The notes under the pieces were generated by a model that worked only from the letters and a program-made list of their open reading frames with translations, was not told the DNA's origin and searched no databases. DNA of 60,000 bases. Source: Prorocentrum cordatum. Its lineage: Eukaryota > Sar > Dinophyceae > Prorocentrales > Prorocentraceae. Below, one piece after another: positions 59,889-60,000 of this stretch (position 1 is its first letter; each line of letters starts with the position of its first letter). The position numbers and the translations under genes were made by a program. The DNA is taken from the NCBI GenBank assembly GCA_963575745.1, contig CAUYUJ010015760.1:460147-520146 (forward strand), read 5' to 3'.

Positions 59889-60000
59889 ATGCCGGCCAAG
59901 CGCCTGCGATGCGAGGACACGACTCGTTTGCTTGAGGTGCTGACGAAGCACTTCTCAGATGCCGACGAGTTCTCGTACGCTGACGACCTCGAGGCCGAGT
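59889..60000 (+). CDS. partial CDS, 5' end, cut by window edge
   Basis: ATG 59,889 in GCGCCATGC context opens a frame that stays open to the window end (37 codons): MPAKRLRCEDTTRLLEVLTK, then HFSDADEFSYADDLEAE. The composition is charged and helical and follows a strong acceptor. No family can be named from so short a piece. Confidence 0.5.
   Translation, partial: MPAKRLRCEDTTRLLEVLTKHFSDADEFSYADDLEAE

Overview
The window looks like nuclear DNA of a dinoflagellate. The main evidence is two copies of the dinoflagellate spliced-leader (SL) sequence: an exact 22-nt match on the minus strand at 22,645-22,666, and a 20/22 match on the plus strand at 24,363-24,384. The rest fits: GC-rich sequence, long stretches without genes, many microsatellites, and several retroelement classes of kinds common in dinoflagellate genomes. 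The species cannot be fixed from the sequence. No rRNA, tRNA or CRISPR array was recognised.

Layout. 1-3,190: no gene seen, two small tandem duplications. 3,195-7,750: a composite (TTG)n locus containing four related 0.77-1.05 kb units, then a CCGCGACCCA minisatellite; a short version of the same locus lies at 55,246-55,650. 7,905-9,413: a degenerate minisatellite and dispersed repeats. 9,414-16,136: a decayed Ty1/copia element with LTR remnants, a primer-binding-site candidate, gag, protease, integrase, reverse transcriptase (RT) and RNase H, its gag split by a 241-bp MITE-like insertion. 16,256-22,666 (minus): a frameshifted RT element of unassigned class and, upstream of it, an Arg/Ala/Pro-rich segment that begins with the exact SL. 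22,667-24,362: minisatellite spacer. 24,363-30,150 (plus): a non-LTR retrotransposon (LINE) beginning with the SL relict, with a broken ORF1 but long open endonuclease and RT frames. 30,150-33,060: repeats. 33,251-35,166: a calpain-like coding region with a GRF-type zinc finger and an apparently missing catalytic Cys. 35,170-42,180: two small inverted-repeat element families, a GTC-rich block and unannotated DNA. 42,184-48,312: a decayed DIRS-like element (gag, RT, RNase H, tyrosine recombinase, methyltransferase-like domain) with terminal repeats in the split order A1-ORFs-B1-A2-B2. 48,490-51,068: two interleaved satellite families. 51,245-54,841 (minus): a frameshifted gene of unknown function. 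55,928-56,266: a fold-back element. 56,391-58,505: Gln-rich and lysine/tryptophan-rich coding regions of unknown family. 59,889-60,000: the start of a gene cut by the window end.

Most of the coding capacity belongs to mobile elements at different stages of decay. The LINE is the best preserved. Host-type genes are few: the calpain-like region, the 56.8-58.5 kb gene, the minus-strand 52.6-54.8 kb reading frames and the partial gene at the right edge. No operon-like co-operation can be claimed. The features that tie the region together are retroposition of SL-capped transcripts, nested insertion, tandem amplification, and an unusual number of long, short-loop perfect hairpins.
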